From positions 37,644,608-37,708,607 of the forward strand of contig OX246739.1 in the NCBI GenBank assembly GCA_945910005.1: 64,000 nt of DNA, in the 5' to 3' direction. A program made the translations under genes and the position numbers. Positions 1 through 14,998 of this stretch are shown here, piece by piece; positions within the stretch are counted from its first letter, which is position 1; each line of letters opens with the position of its first letter. The notes under the pieces were generated by a model, which was not told the origin of the DNA, searched no databases, and was given only the letters and a program-made list of their open reading frames with translations. The DNA is from Isoperla grammatica. Lineage: Eukaryota; Arthropoda; Insecta; Plecoptera; Perlodidae.

Positions 1-3000
1 GGATAATGGATATCACTATCATCATCTTTATTCTTTACCGCCTCAAAACTACACTGACGCAGGCATGGTTATGGTTGCAGTCAAAATCAGGCAGTGGTCA
101 TTAAAGTGGGTTAGTAAGTAAATAAGTAAGATTATTCTCCGAAATAAACCAAATGTTGCAGTACAGTAGTCCTAAAACCATCGTGGTGTTTGCAGTATTA
201 TAATATGGCAATATTACCAAAGAGGGATTATCGTCAGAGATACCAAAGGCTCAGAGCTACAATATTGCACAAATTGCATCCATAATTGCAATAATATTCA
301 GCGACGAAATTACCCGTATAATTAACAATATTCTTTCATATGCGGAGGCCGCAGTAGAATAATACACAATTTACCTAGAGTGTAATAATTTAATAATTCA
401 ATTACGTGGATAGTATTGCATGATTATGTACAACATCAAATGCATCGTATCCTATAATGTGCAATCTCCATCTCTCCTGTAGAAACCCGTCTATCCACGT
501 GTGAAGACACCTTAATAATATCTACTTCTCATTATTAATAAAAGTTGTAATGTAATTCTAGGATTCATATTATGTAGTGAATGTAGAAAGATATTTTGTA
601 TAGGGATCGTTTATCGGCCACATTTTTGAGGCACGAATTAATAATAACAAATGTATTGAAACACGGGATCGGGAATAATAAAGTAGAACCAGACCAAAAT
701 TGAAATATTTGCAACAGACAATTCTGGATAAGCGTTGAACGAAACGACTGACAGAAAATGAGGCAGAATAGAGATCTCTTCAAAATGAACTCACGGATTG
801 ATAGTTGTGATACCATGGAATTCAATTGTAATATGAAACGCCCTATATAGGCACTCTCTATCCAATACACCATATTTGCTGAAGGAGTTGATACTGTATT
901 GTGTGATTATACGCAACGTGAACGCACTTTGATGTGTTTTCTGATAAATTATATTTTGGTTTGACCACGTCTTTATATGCCTCTACAATACCTCAGATGT
1001 ACATTTCTTCCGGTTTGGTTTGAATACCACCTCATTCTTCACGAATTGTTTCTCACCCTCTTGACTCCCGACCTCAGAAGCTATTTTGTTTGGTTTCGAT
1101 ATTTCGTTATTGTTCTATTGGACTGGTTCCGCCCCAGCGTTCGGTAAAAACTCACACCAGAACCAGATCCATTCCCATATATACCGACCGAATGTTGCGG
1201 TTACAAACTTTGCGGTATGGCTTGGCGCCTAATTGAATCGCAATTTGCCATTTCGTGCAGCTGTAAATCGATTATTGCCGTATTGAAATCAACGAAATTG
1301 ATAGCGGCTTTTTACTATCGCATGTTATAGTGTGTTGCCCTAGGCGGGTTAGACGTAGAACGGGTTTCTGAATTATGCACTCAACTTAAAATGCATTTAG
1401 GGATTTAAGATGGTAATGTCTTCAACAACTCGTCGTTGTAAATTAAAATAAACGCTATTAAACAATGTCGTTGCTGCCAATAACGTGTATACCCTCTCTC
1501 TCGCACTTTCTAATTCAATGTTTGTTCTTTGTCGTCACCGTAAATGATGTTATTACTGTAATTCGTGTGGACGCCTCAGTAGCTATGTACTTGTTAAATG
1601 GCAAGTGAACACGATAAAATCATTGCCACTCCCTCTCAACAAATCGGCAACTCCCAAGTCCCTATACTTGCAATAGGCCTACAGCGACGTACCAGCTACT
1701 CTATGTTTACTTCTATAATAGTCTGTATTTATTGCCATTTGAATTATCACTACTGTCATATTGTAAAACATGAATTTCTCAATTAAAATATAATTGTTAG
1801 TGTGGCCATCTTTATATAATATTGCCCTGTCATGTTCACATTTCTACAATCATTGAGGCCACCTGCACAGTAGTTTTGATTTAGTTGTTCAAAACGTATG
1901 ATAGCTTTGTTGTGATTGATAGTAACTGTTGTATTTATAGTACGGTCATATTTCTATGTTAATTGTGTTTAAAATAAAATAATTATACATCTTATAATAT
2001 GTTTTAATTTACAATTAGTTCCACGAAATGGAATCTAAGCTCTGGAAATCTCGATTATGTTTTTTTTTTGCCACTGTTAAAAATACTGTTACTTACATTC
2101 GTTGTGTCACAGAACCTTCATGTTTCGAAAATGAATTGGTTAATAGATTCCTTAATAATGTAAACATAATTGGGTAATGGGTACTGGAAAATTATATCAG
2201 AATGATAAAAAACGTGCAAAATCTGGGCATGCTGACTGGCGTATTTTCACTCAGCACTTGTCATAGAACAGCTGCTTCCTAATGACGTCATGCAGAAGAC
2301 TTGACGACACGAAATAATATTATAATAACTTTAGGTTCCCGCTGACGAACTTCTCGTGGCCTTCTTTTCGTTCTTAAGACGGCTCTCTGACTTATTTGTT
2401 TAGATTAGTATTTCTATTGTTGATAGCATGTAAATATTTTGAAATCTGTATAAGGTACACATCATTTCGAGCCGAGGAATAGTTATTGTTTTCACTGATA
2501 TTGATGTAGTCTTGCAAAGCGCTACAACAATACAATTAGACAAATCATAAATATACACGTTCATAACACGATAACCATTTATAACCTGCAGGAAAATGAA
2601 ATCAATTATGCAACATCATAAAAAAATTAACCTACTCTTTCTTTTTGATGTTTTATTCCTGCGTGTATGTAATAAACATTTAACTGGCTGCTACGTGATT
2701 TTCATTGTTGATGTATCCATCTCAATTTTCTTTGGTCATAATACTGATTAACAATTTAAGATACTATCTCTGAACAGGTTTGATTTAAAAACATGATAAG
2801 ATAAATTATAGAACCATGCAAAGTATGCAAGTAGTGCGCCACACGCCGGGACGTCGGTCCCTTGAGCTACGAGCAGCCATCATATATACCTGCCACGACC
2901 TCTCTTTGAGCTCCGAAGACCCTATGGAACGAATGAGAATTCGGGGTCTTTAATTTGTAGATTATCTGTTACTAAAATAAATACAATCATATATTTATAT

Positions 3001-3979
3001 TTATTTATTTTTGTATCCACTCAGTAACAAGAACTGATTTTCTGGGGGGGGGGGGGGGACATTATGTCATTTATTATGTGTTCCGTTGCTATGACGGCTC
3101 CAAAGTCATCGATTACGTATACATTAGTATCACAAATTCAATTGAACCCAGTTTCAGAATATAAAACTGGAAATCGAACCCTGGAAATCATACCCGCACG
3201 ACCAACTATAAACAAAAAATTAAAAAAAGCAATGTCTTATAAAATAGTATTGAAAATGGCAGTAATTCATGCAAAGTACCCCAGGGCGCAAAGTGACAAA
3301 CCTGGCCCCACGAACACAAACAACTCAACGTTGTTTGGACACCCACACCTCGCTTGACGGACCATCACTGACCGGTCGGTCCTATACAACCCAGTGTTAT
3401 TCGGTCCCCGGGTCCCAAAACGGTCCCACATTCGCCCCGTTTTGCGCCACCCCGCTTATTTCCCCGTCCAGCGACCATATGGTCGGTGACACTGGGCGCT
3501 GCGACCTAGGATAGCGCGACCAGTGACAGATGACGTACCCGATGGCAAGGAGAGCGAGAGAGCGAGAGAGACAAGAGATTTCACGATGTGCCTGCGGCAA
3601 TCAGAACAGTGAACACTACTTTGCTTTCGACCATGCGAGTTTCTACGCGCGTATCTGCGTACCTATGTGTGGTGGGGGTGGAGTCAATTTAGTCGACGTC
3701 AAGATTAAATTAAATACCATTGAATACAGCTACACCTTCGTGTAATGGGAATGTTAACATTGCCGCTAGATAGGCTATTCGTATCCTGATTGTGATTTAC
3801 ATTACTCGACGATCATAGATCTGGATGTTCTCATTTTCTTTAAACTGTTCAATGATGGTAATTGGTGAATCGTTTCCATCTGTGCAGACCAATGCCTGCC
3901 TGCCAGGTATAGTACTCTCGACCAAGGAAGCACGTAAGAGAGATTACTGTTAATATTAAAACGATGTGAAACTACTGTT
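1..3979. other. No gene recognised (upstream intron or intergenic)
   Basis: AT-rich sequence with only short, compositionally random reading frames. A G homopolymer lies at about 3044-3058. A slightly GC-rich patch at about 3280-3600 has overlapping frames on both strands but no domain or splice context. A tRNA-like box B on the minus strand (about 3165-3180) hints at an old SINE fragment. Confidence 0.5.
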
Positions 3980-3983
3980 TTAA

Positions 3984-4212
3984 TCATAACTCAATAACAC
4001 GTAACATCGAAAAAGTGAAAACCGGGCTCAATTTGGCTACTTACTAAATACTACGTGAAAAATATTTGCAATATTGTAATTATCATCAGTGTTGCTGTTT
4101 CAAATTGACTCACGTAATTTAGTAACTTTGGACAAGTTTTCAATTAATTCGAACCCAAATTAAGCCTTGTTTTAACTTTTTCGATGTGTTGTAGCATTAT
4201 TGAGATATAATT
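3984..4212. repeat. MITE-like long inverted repeat
   Basis: The left arm (ACTCAATAACACG..., ACATCGAAAAAGTGAAAAC) and the reverse complement of the right arm (CTCAATAATGC..., ACATCGAAAAAGTTAAAAC) match over about 60 bp with mismatches and small gaps. They are separated by a short loop. The size and structure fit a non-autonomous DNA transposon; the target-site duplication is not clear. Confidence 0.6.
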
Positions 4213-7200
4213 TAAAAAACTATAATTTCAAACGTTTTGAGGTATGTGGTAGACTTTCCTGTCATGCAGTTTCCCATTTCTTCACACTGAAAGCATTAGG
4301 TGTATCTTCAAACTTTGTATAATTGATAACAAAAAATACATTAATATACGAACAGTCACAGATGTTCGATAATATGTTGCAGATTTTATGTAGTTGTTCC
4401 ATGAGACAAATTAAAAATGCACATTTTTGGACGAATTGAAAAAATTAAAAATAGTGGAATTACTATCTATATACTTATCACGTATATCTCAAAGAATTTT
4501 TGAACATGTACACTCCATTTCCGCTCCGACGTCAAACATATAAACTTGTATCAACCATGACCTGCTGTCAGCGGTGCTCGGTGGTGCAACGTGTGTATTG
4601 TCAAGAAAGCAAGAGCAGTAACATGTTATCTTCATATCGGATAGGCAAAGGATGATAATATGATGGTATAGCAGCCCTTCTCGGGCTCCATCTTGCCCGG
4701 CCGGCAGGCAGACCCTGTTCCAAGAGTCCTCACCTCGCGAACAACTGCAAATTACATAATTTCACACTTGCACACTTGCACCTCACTCCTTGACAGGCAA
4801 TCGCCAGGGCAATCAACAATTTGTCAACAACTCCGTCACGAATCAGGTCTTGCTGATTTGAAACTTGGGCGCGCCTTCAAATGTAACTGGAAGATTGAAG
4901 AACCGAGCTAACCGACGTTAGTAGGGTGATAGATTGTCTTTCTCCATCATAATATTATACTCCGCCCTGGCAGAGTTTCTTTCCCTACCCTGACATCACA
5001 CTAACCCTATGGCAGATTGTCTTTCCCCATCACACATTCCCATATCACATTACACCATGGCAGTCATTCCTCACCAGGACATCATACTCCACCCTGATAG
5101 ATCGTCTTTCGGCCACCCTAACCCCGCATCATTCCCTGGCAGACTGATAAAGATAGGTCGTATCTATTGGGTATAGTTCGTCAGCATGGCTAATCGTCTG
5201 TTTATACGACTTCGAGTGCCAGAACATTAGCAATCATGCATCGTTTCCCTCACCCCCGCCAGGTTCTCCAGTGTGGTGATCGTCGCCGCCAATTGTGTGA
5301 TAACTAATATGGTGGGACCGGGCGTGAATCAGATTATCCCGATATCTGCATGCACAAGTTCTCTTCGTGTTGATTTAGAATACTAAGTATTTTTCGATCA
5401 AGATAAGTTCTGGCAAAGAACTAGCTAAAGTGGCCAGGGAGTATTATTCCAGAATTATTAGTGACCAATTAATCCTATACACTTAACGTCATCGCCATGT
5501 TCACGAAGGAAGGTACTAAAAATAAGAATCCGATAATTGCACATTAGCAAGTTCCAGATGTCATGTACCAGTAGAGTACGCAAACATTTGCTGATAAAAT
5601 GCCGATGGTTATGGTAGTTTAACTCGGGATGTCGCAGCTTCAACCTTCTAACCCAATGGATTTTGCATAAGGTTTTCTTCTACATTCATAGTTTGACCAT
5701 ATGATTGAGTCTCACTAACAACCCTTGGACGCAAGGAGGTTGTTTTGTGGTTGTTCCTTTCCAAAGTACGTCACTCCCCAATCGGAGGTTTGGTAAACCT
5801 CAAGGAGATCGACCAGCCCCTACCAGAGGATGTACGGACCTTAGTGCTTGTCCAACTATCCCATAGCCTGAATGGGCTGAAGACAGCAAGTTAATCACCT
5901 GCCCATGTTAGGTGGGTAAAACCAATAACGAAGATTAAAAATTAAAATGTTATCGCACCCAAAGCCGGGTCAAGGTCGTTGTACTTTAATAACGGGTTTA
6001 ACAATGTATGAAACTGGACGTCAAAGATGGACAGCGCTGACGTTCAAACTAAAGGATTTACAATTAACGGTTCTATTATAATCTCATTCAAACCAGTTTT
6101 AATTTAATTTATTATTCATTTAGCATAAAAAACTGCTGGATAAATAATCAGCTATTTTCTTGCGTCGATTTCGTTGATTCGTACTAATTCCATAAGTGAT
6201 ACAACAAACCACTAACATAATATGCAAAGTTAGTACAGCAAAAACTTACAACTAACTTAATTTTAATGAAGTTATTAAACAAGATGGAAATTAGTGAACC
6301 AATGGGCAAACAGAAACATTCACAACATTTTAAGTATGGTTCACAACATTTCGAGCATGAATGAAAATAAAGGGAACCTTCTTTGAGTACGGTATCGATG
6401 TTTTATGACAATAAAATAAATGAAAACGTTACAATTTTTTAATTAATCCATGGTAGAAAATAAACAATTACTTAACGGAAAATTTCCTCGCTCCTCCATA
6501 CAGATATTTTGTAGACCTAGTGCATGTGCGTGCGTATGGTTGTCTACAATACAAGTCTTGTCCACTCTCCCAGGTAATGTGATATTGCGATGCTGATAAC
6601 AGGAAGCCTGACAATATTAATAGGCCCACTCACAGAAGTGGTGGACATGTACTATTCAGACTCTGTAGAGTTGGACAGAGTTTAATTGGATGAGCGAACA
6701 GTCTTGTTTCCGCATTCAGGCTTTGGCAACCTGTGGCGGCCGTTCTAGACAGTGCGCAGGATCGAGAGTGGGTCTCCTGAATCTCTCCTTCCTTCTAATT
6801 TTGTGTGTCCTTCCCGTTGTGGCAGCGTTGCGCGGTTCGGGCCCGAGGATGAAATAAAGATATTATAATTCTGGATTATTTCCGAACGTGAGTTAATGTT
6901 GTGTACATTTAACTTCTATCCTACATACAGCAATGACGCTGTATTTTGCACATTAAAAAACGCAACTTTAATATCTATACAATGCAAAATATGTTACAAA
7001 ATGTAGTAATAAGTTAGAAATGATATAGAATGTTTACAAAATATCATTACAAAATAAAGATGTATAAAATTAATAATAAAAAATCAATGAAAATCACAAA
7101 CAAAATATAATTCAGATAATAAAATAAATATTTCGTTAAATAATTATATACTAATAACGTTAACAAAACCACATATAAACACACATGGATAAGGGTTATT

Positions 7201-10078
7201 TATGTGTTCATTACTTTGTGTCTCATGGGGCTAGTATAGAATGCCTGTGCCAACCTGTATGGCTCATACATGGTTGTTTGTGTACTTATACCTTTGGGGT
7301 CAACGCGGGGCTTGGGTTTTCCCGAGTAGATTAATATACATTCTAAAACGTTTTCTCTTTTTTCTCTGACAGAGAAGAGAACCCGGGTCCACCGCGATTA
7401 TATATGTACTGACACTCCAAACATCTGAGCTCATCGAGGCCACAAGACGAACTCTTTCTCAATTAATGTTATTGTCACAGATTTTTGTACATATGATGTC
7501 TTGAGCAGTCATGTTGCAATCATTTGATGTCATAATTTACCAACGACTAAAGAAGTACCATAGGTTAACTAATCACTGTCTCAGCTGTCACCAATGCTGC
7601 GGGAATTATCATAATATGTGTGTTTGAAACGAAAGACTATACGGATACAGCTGAAGGGATAGAAATAGCATTGACAAATTATGGTTCGACTAGAATTCAA
7701 ATTCAGATCATTCGGCTTTACATACCGTACGATTCTGTTATGCCAATATAATCTGGATAAATAAAATAAACATAAAAGCATAAGAAAAACGAACAAAAAT
7801 ATGCAATCCAATGATGTTAACCCTCCCCCCAACTACGGCGAGGGTTCAGTGATCCTGAAAACGCCCAGGGAATTACGGACCATCCGAATCCGAACTTAGT
7901 TTATTCGCAGCCGAGTTGAAGACAAGCTAGTTCTCGAGGCAATGCAAATACCAGATTTGATACGGTTACCGATCCCTCAGTATACGGGTGGTTATATGTT
8001 TTCGGTTTCCGCTTCGGGTTTTTATTGATCTTAAAAATAGACTTTGATATATTAATGAACCATTCGGTTTAATATTGCAGCGGCATTCCATTTGCAAGAG
8101 GAACGGAGTCGTTCTTGTTACGAATTAAAATCCGTGTCTCGTTTTATAGGTATTTTAGAATTTATTTCCAAAGATGAAGTGAAACATTGGCATACTTCCT
8201 AGACCTAAATCTTTGAAAATTTAAACATCTCCATTACAAAGTTAGCCCGTTTTGTACACAAAGCCGTTTTCCGTTTTATTCACATTCGGGATTTGAATTA
8301 AATCTGTCAATATATTACTACAATGTAGGCTTACACGTAAACGCTGACTTTGGAGCTGTCATATAGCAACGAGGCATATTGTAAGTTGTCACTGGTGTAA
8401 TGTCTCCCACTAAAAATCATTTCTCGTAACAGTTTGGCTAGAAAATAAAATGTTGCCTTTATTTTTATTTCTTATTTATTTATGTAGTTCATTTTTTTGA
8501 CATATTTATATTTATTTAGTGTTTATGAGTCGCTGCCAAATCTTCACACAGAATCTTCCATTGCTAAATTATCATGTGTACACATCACTCCCTGTATTCA
8601 TATTTTTTACATTTTCCGTCAGAATAATTTCCTTTAAATTGCTTGATTTTTACCTCCACATGTGAAACTTTGTATATACATTTTACTATATGTACCGACT
8701 CTAGCTGACTGATTGATTGTACAGACTTAGTTTGTAACCATCTACTGTGCCCGCCTAATCGACCACCACGACCACTGCGCCGACAAATAAGTCTCTATGT
8801 AACCTGAGTAAGTGAATGTTTATATAAAAAAAAACTTTCAAAAACCATTCAAGCGTTTGCCTGTGCCACTGTCGATCATATTTATTGGTGCGAAGACTTG
8901 CTAGACATCAAACTGGCGCTCTGTTCTTTCGGCAATCAAGGCCCATTCTACGTTCTGCAGTAGCCCTCCTGTCAATAGTGTTTAATCAAAGTAGCTGTTT
9001 CGTCTCCGCTGAAGACTTGTACAGGAATGTAGCCTTGGTTTTTGTTGCACTTCCATCAATGGCCCCATTCTCGTATGTTGAGATTTTGCCTGCGTAGATT
9101 AGCAGACTTTTTATGTGTATATATAATAGTCGTGACGTCTTGCGTGATCGTGTCATTAATGACCAACATTTTTCTTTTTATAAGGCGTCATATTTATATT
9201 GTCAATATTTTAAAGAGGATATTGACTTTAATAAATGCGGCCTCATTTTCCTCTTCATTGTTAGACTTTAAAGGACGTTGCTGAAGTGACAACGGTAAAC
9301 TAAATGATCGGCGCCAACGCCAACTAGACCAACGTGAGGTTGTCTCGTATGCTCTCGTATACGCATACAACGTATTAAGAGACGCCAGAAGTTAGAGACG
9401 TCTCTCTTTAACTCAAATAACAAGGCACCCTAAACCCTAATTTGTATTACAACATTTTGAATTAATGCGAGTTTTGAAGGAATATCGCATTCAAATGATT
9501 GTGATGTCTATAAAATTGTGACATAGAGCGGAGAGTCCTAAATACTCCCATATTCACTTCGCGGTAATAATTTCTGTAAACTCCGTAAATAGGAAATAAT
9601 TGATAACTGACATCAATGATACAAATCTGGAAAAAATATACGAAGCCATCTATTGAACTTTAATTTGTCTTCTGTAAATCGGTTGAGCATAATTTGAGAT
9701 TACTGCAAAACGCAATATTGATGGTAATATACGCCAAAAAAGTTTTGCATTCATAACTTAAAGGTAACACCATTTGTATGGATGTTTTTTTTGAACATAA
9801 TTCGTCAGCAGACGATCGATACATTGCGAGTGAAGAAGCCCTCAAACAAACATAGTACACCGCTAAAATTAAAACCCCGCGAAATCTTTTGAAATTCGAA
9901 CATAAGAGAATGGTATAAGTTTCGCATCAATCACTTTATACTAATTCCAATCATGATGCGCATACAAATAAGCGAATCACGAGTCATTTAGATGTTATCA
10001 AACGGAAACCTCGGTGTATCCAATTTGATTAGTGAACTGCTTTCGTTGAGTGGGCTTCAACTGTATGTACAATTCTCC
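4213..10078. other. No gene recognised
   Basis: AT-rich non-coding sequence. Patches of higher GC at about 5755-5935 and 6560-6870 end in A-rich AATAAAG-type or AACGAAGATTAAA tails and may be old retroposon 3' ends, but I cannot name them. No exon with Ig-like translation was found on the plus strand. Confidence 0.5.
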
Positions 10079-11100
10079 GTGTTGGCAAACATTCAACAGT
10101 TTCGGGGCCGTGGGATTATCACTGGGACCTCTACAGCTACAGGCTACGTTGCGTTGTACTGACCTGACAGTCAGTTATCAATTGTCTTGATTGTCATCCA
10201 ACCGTCCCTTGCAAGTTTGGCAGCTATAGAACCGTCCCTTACAAGCCTGGCAGATCCCCGTGTTGGCAAACTCAACAGTTGCGGGGCCGTGGGATTATCA
10301 GGGGACCGCTACAGCTACAGGCTACGTTGCGTTGTACTGACAGTCAGATCTTAGTTGTCTTGATTATCATCCAACCGCCCCTTACAAGCATGGCAACCAG
10401 AACCGTCCCTTACAAGCCTAGCAGATCCCCGTGTTGGCAAACAGTCAACAGTTGCAAGGCCGTGGGACTCTCACTGGGGACCGCTACAGCTACAGGCTAC
10501 GTTGCGTTGTACTGACAGTCAGATCTCAGTTGTCTTGATTGTCATCCAACCGTCCCTTACAAGCCTGGCAGCTATAGAACCGTCCCTTATATCAGCCTGG
10601 CAGATCCCCGTGTTGGCAAACAGTCAACAGTTGCAAGGCCGTGGGACTCTCACTGGGGACCGCTACAGCTACAGGCTACGTTGCGTTGTACTGACAGTCA
10701 GATCTTAGTTGTCTTGATTGTCATCCAACCGCCCCTTACTAGCATGGCAGCTATAGAACCGTCCCTTACAAGCCTCGCACATCCCCGTGTTGGCAAACAG
10801 TCAACAGTTTCGGGGCCGTGGGACTCTCACTGGGGACCGCTACAGCTACAGGCTACGTTGCGTTGTACTGACAGTCAGATCTTAGTTGTCTTGATTGTCA
10901 TCCAACCGCCCCTTACTAGCATGGCAGCTATAGAACCGTCCCTTACAAGCCTCGCACATCCCCGTGTTGGCAAACAGTCAACAGTTGCGGGGCCGTGGGA
11001 TTATCACTGGGACCACTACAGCTACAGGCTATACGTTGCGTTGTACTGACAACAGATCTCAGTTGTCTTGATTGTCATCCAACCATCCCTTGTAAACTTG
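10079..11100. repeat. 177-bp tandem satellite, about 6 copies
   Basis: The motif GTTGGCAAAC recurs at 10081, 10262, 10433, 10612, 10789 and 10966, giving periods of 181, 171, 179, 177 and 177 bp. Copies are highly similar. The common period is a multiple of three and one frame stays open through two units (10681-11049), but the translation has no recognisable domain. Confidence 0.9.
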
Positions 11101-12074
11101 GAAGCCGCTAGAACCGTCCCTTTAGATTTTCCATTTGTTTGACGGCCGACCCTATTACTATAATCATCAGTTACATGTCTCGATAGTCGATAGCGCCATT
11201 GACAAACTAAAACCGACCCTAATTTCCTATCCGAGTTATGATAGTTACTCAACGGATCATTTACAAACATAGAAGGTGTTGGATGGAACCGTTCCTTAGA
11301 ATTCCCATTTGTTTTGAAAGCGGCCCATATACTATCCTATAACCATCCGTTTCATGTCTTAAAAGAGCCCTTGACAAAACGACCCTGAATTTTTGTCACC
11401 TTAGTCTTTATACATACACTGTCATCCATAAGAACTTGTCTCCTGCTCTTGATCAATTAATGAGCCCGAACTTCCATTCATCCGTCCCCTGATAGACACA
11501 AATCACTTCATATTTCCAAGTTCCAGTTACTCTCCCTTGATAGAATAAAAGCAGTCCATACATTCAGTTACATTTCGGAGCATGAGATGACAGCTGTCAA
11601 ACTTTATTACTTAACAGTGATCCTGACACCTTTTCCTAGCACCATTCATGAAAGCATCGGCCCTCGTACATTCCTTCCCAGCTATCCAAACACCCTATAC
11701 CTATAGTTAGTCACCTGAAGAGGGGCACATCTGGTAAAGCTGGTGTGCACCCTATAATGGGTATTCCTACAAACAATTATTATTATTATACACCCACTTT
11801 AATTCCAGCCTGTGACGTAAGACCACCTATAACCTACAGCCGTGACCACCACGAGGCTATAAGTACAGAGCCACTACACCGAGTCCTTGTTACCTCGTTT
11901 GGGCTGGGCCTAAGCACTAACCAGATTGTGTAATCTCGCTTATCCACTCTGTTCGCGTGCTGGGCGTATACGTGTTAAAGTAGACATTTATGGCGTCTAA
12001 CGACGAATGTTTAGTTATAAGGTATTTTGAAACCCATTTGTCATTAATCGGTGACAGACAAAGAAGAATCACCT
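11101..12074. other. No gene recognised; diverged satellite flank
   Basis: About 11100-11390 carries fragments resembling the neighbouring satellite (GAACCGTCCCTT, GGAACCGTTCCTT), suggesting older decayed units. The rest shows nothing recognisable. Confidence 0.4.
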
Positions 12075-12453
12075 GCCTTGCGGAACACCCGACCGATTTC
12101 GGTCTGTTAAAATTGTTTTAAATGGTTTCAAATATTGTCTCAAAAGAAAATCAAAATTTGTCTACCTATATATAGAGAATTAAATGCTCTTTCTTATGAA
12201 TGGTTTTTTATTTCAATATAAATACTTCCCTTTTGCAGATGTTCTTAATTAGGTTTGAAAGGTGTCCAACAACATCACATTAAAAATGTAATTTAATATC
12301 ATCTGAAAAACGGAAATATTTATTGGAATAAAAAAACCATTCATAGGAGAGAGCACTAAATTCCCTACATAATGATAAATGTTTTCATTTTGGACAATTT
12401 AAACACATTTTAATGTAATTACATACCGATATCGGTAGTTCCGTAGACAAGGA
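12075..12453. repeat. MITE-like element with ~180-bp imperfect inverted arms
   Basis: CTTTCTTATGAATGGTTTTT on the left pairs with AAAAAAACCATTCATAGGAG on the right, and the similarity extends outwards to CCTTGCGGAAC...CGATTTCGG versus the reverse complement of the right end (CCTTGTCTACGGAACTACCG). A foldback non-autonomous DNA element is the simplest reading. Confidence 0.6.
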
Positions 12454-14998
12454 AAGACATTAAATATCGATCTTTGATTGGTTATCGCTCACTCGTCGAT
12501 GGAGTTCGAAGCCTACAGGGTTGGTTTAGTCACTTTAAATTAAAGTCCCCCACTGCAAATCAGTTTAGTTACTGAGTGGGTAGACTCTAAATGTGAATTT
12601 ATTTTATTTATTTTTTTATTTATCAATTAAATAATTAATATAGACAGGAAAACAGGAGTGGCTTGTCCCCCCCCCCCCCATTCACTCTCTCTATAATAAT
12701 AATGAATGTAATGCATATACGTGTAGTTATACTTATATTATTTGTGTATTTATTTTATTTAAATGAAAGGCATGCGTGTATGGCAAAGCGCTCTATTTAG
12801 CCTGTTAAACCGTACAAGAAAAATCAAGTCACACAGAGTAAATACAAACAAAATTATCATAAGTATATAGGAGTACTCGTGTGCGATCTTTAAAATCCCA
12901 GCCATGCTACAATCACTATCAAGTCAATGTATTGACCTGCAATTGCAGTCAGTGCAATGGTTCGTCTCAAAGGTTATATAAGATTAACAGTTGCTATTGC
13001 ACCACGCAACTGTAGGCATGTGTGCGACAAACAATTTTCTCAACAATTTGCATCTAGCATAACTGAGATATTGCACCAACTGCAGGCGACACATTCTGTT
13101 AATTAAACGGCTGTTAGTGCATGAGAATTTATCCTCATCTATTAGCCTACAAGTGAAGTGAACTTTACCATGGACTCAGACAAGTGCAGGATTGTCCGTA
13201 ATGGAAGTGACCAACGTGTTTATTTGTTTTGAATGACGGCGTCGTGGTCGCCATCGCTATATCTGGACGCATAAGGCGCGCATTCATGACACAGACGACG
13301 CGGATGTTGTAAACTGGACTGATGATCCATTGCTACTCATACAAACAACATATTATTACCATGGTGACGTACACAGCCCACATCTAGAGGGAGTCTGCGT
13401 GGACGGGATTACGCATAAGAGCTCCGGATTAGGAGCTACGCTACATGTGTGTGTACGTGTGCGTGTGAACGGCGTACGCGAATCAAAAGGCTTGTTTATA
13501 GGATGATATACGTCATTGTGACGTTTGTACAAAAGCCGCTGTGTGTTGTCTAAGGCGGATGCAAGGTACATCAATCCCCTGGCGGAGGTTTGCTAAACGA
13601 CCGACCTTGGAAGGATGTTAAGTCGCGATATTAGGCCCTCTACTACTAAGCGATAATCAAGGTTTCTACTTTTTACAGTAAAATACTCGGTAATATACCA
13701 ATTAATAACCATCACGCGGTTTCATAAAAACTGATAATCATGGGTTAAACAAATTTCAGAAATTGTACTCGCTAATTGTTATTATTTTAGAAGCTACTAA
13801 AATAATTTGTCATTAGTTTACAAAATTGACAAATGACACTTCTATTTTGTTTGTATCTGTTATTGCGTTATTGTTTTAAATAATCTAATTTTAAACAATA
13901 CTCAGTGGCAAACGATATGGTGTTTCTTGTATGGCATATAATTTAGGTACTGATGATATTTGATACGATAGATTACGGTAAAGAACAAATTATAAAATCC
14001 ATGCAATGGTCATGAAAATTTTATTTTCTGGGTTTACATTACACCAAATACCTTACTACAACCGATAGGTTGTATACTAAGGTATTTGACTATACCCTGG
14101 ATACCTTTTTGTTATCGATCTTCATACGATTTATTGTTGAAATATTTCAGATATCGTTTGATTGGCAGTGACTGATTAACTAATGTAATTATACGAAAAA
14201 GATAGGAAAACGTCTTTTATCGCGTCCACATTCCTTTATGATATCATTTGCACATGCTATCATTTTTCCTATTTGCTAATCTGATAACGAATCTGAACCC
14301 ACAGAAGCTCCGCCAACAATAATAACACTACAATAATACATAAACTGTGACTAGAGCACAGAGCGACGATTCTGCCTCTATTATCGAAGTGTGTCTATCG
14401 ATTGTAAACATCAATGTGTACAACAAAGTAGCCACCTCGTGACATCTATCGAAGCCCGGACTCGCATTCAACGACAACTACGACACCGACGGTGAACTGA
14501 AAACAACAATATTAAAACGAGAACATAAATGTTCAAATGATATATAATAACGATTGTAATCTTAATTAGGGTAGTTACAACTTTGAGAGATGTGGCAGTG
14601 GCACTGTGAAAATTAATTGTGTTATCAAGTGGTTTAATTTTTAATTGAGATCATGATTGCAGCGTTCTCATTGCATAATAAGTCGTGACGCGATTGGAAA
14701 AATATCGTAGTAAATGATTCAAAACAAAGTGGAATAACTAGGTTGCTTGATACTCTTTTTAAATGGTAGTGATAGAACATTGGCCTCGTTTGCGTCGTTA
14801 CGGACAACTTTAATGTCACAAATATGGCGGTGGACATGAGGAGAAAACCTTGTGCGAGTGTGTTAGGATAATCCTAATTTTAGAACATACACTGCATGGA
14901 TTTAATAAGCCTAACAATCATATTATCTGTCTACCTTCTATAAAGCTGGTGCTTCCAGACGTTACCTAAATATGTACGCACATATAGTCTAGAAATGT
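12454..14998. other. No gene recognised
   Basis: AT-rich, with a C homopolymer at about 12667-12679. A compact hairpin lies at 14051-14092 (AAATACCTTA...TAAGGTATTT, with an inner TACAACC/AGGTTGTA stem). No coding exon or RNA gene was identified. Confidence 0.45.

Noticed and set aside
3064..3600. Overlapping 67-97-codon frames in a GC-richer patch
   Set aside because: Frames overlap on both strands, with no domain or splice context; probably a decayed repeat.
10279..11049. Reading frames of up to 122 codons
   Set aside because: They are frames through the 177-bp satellite with no domain similarity; kept as a repeat, not as genes.
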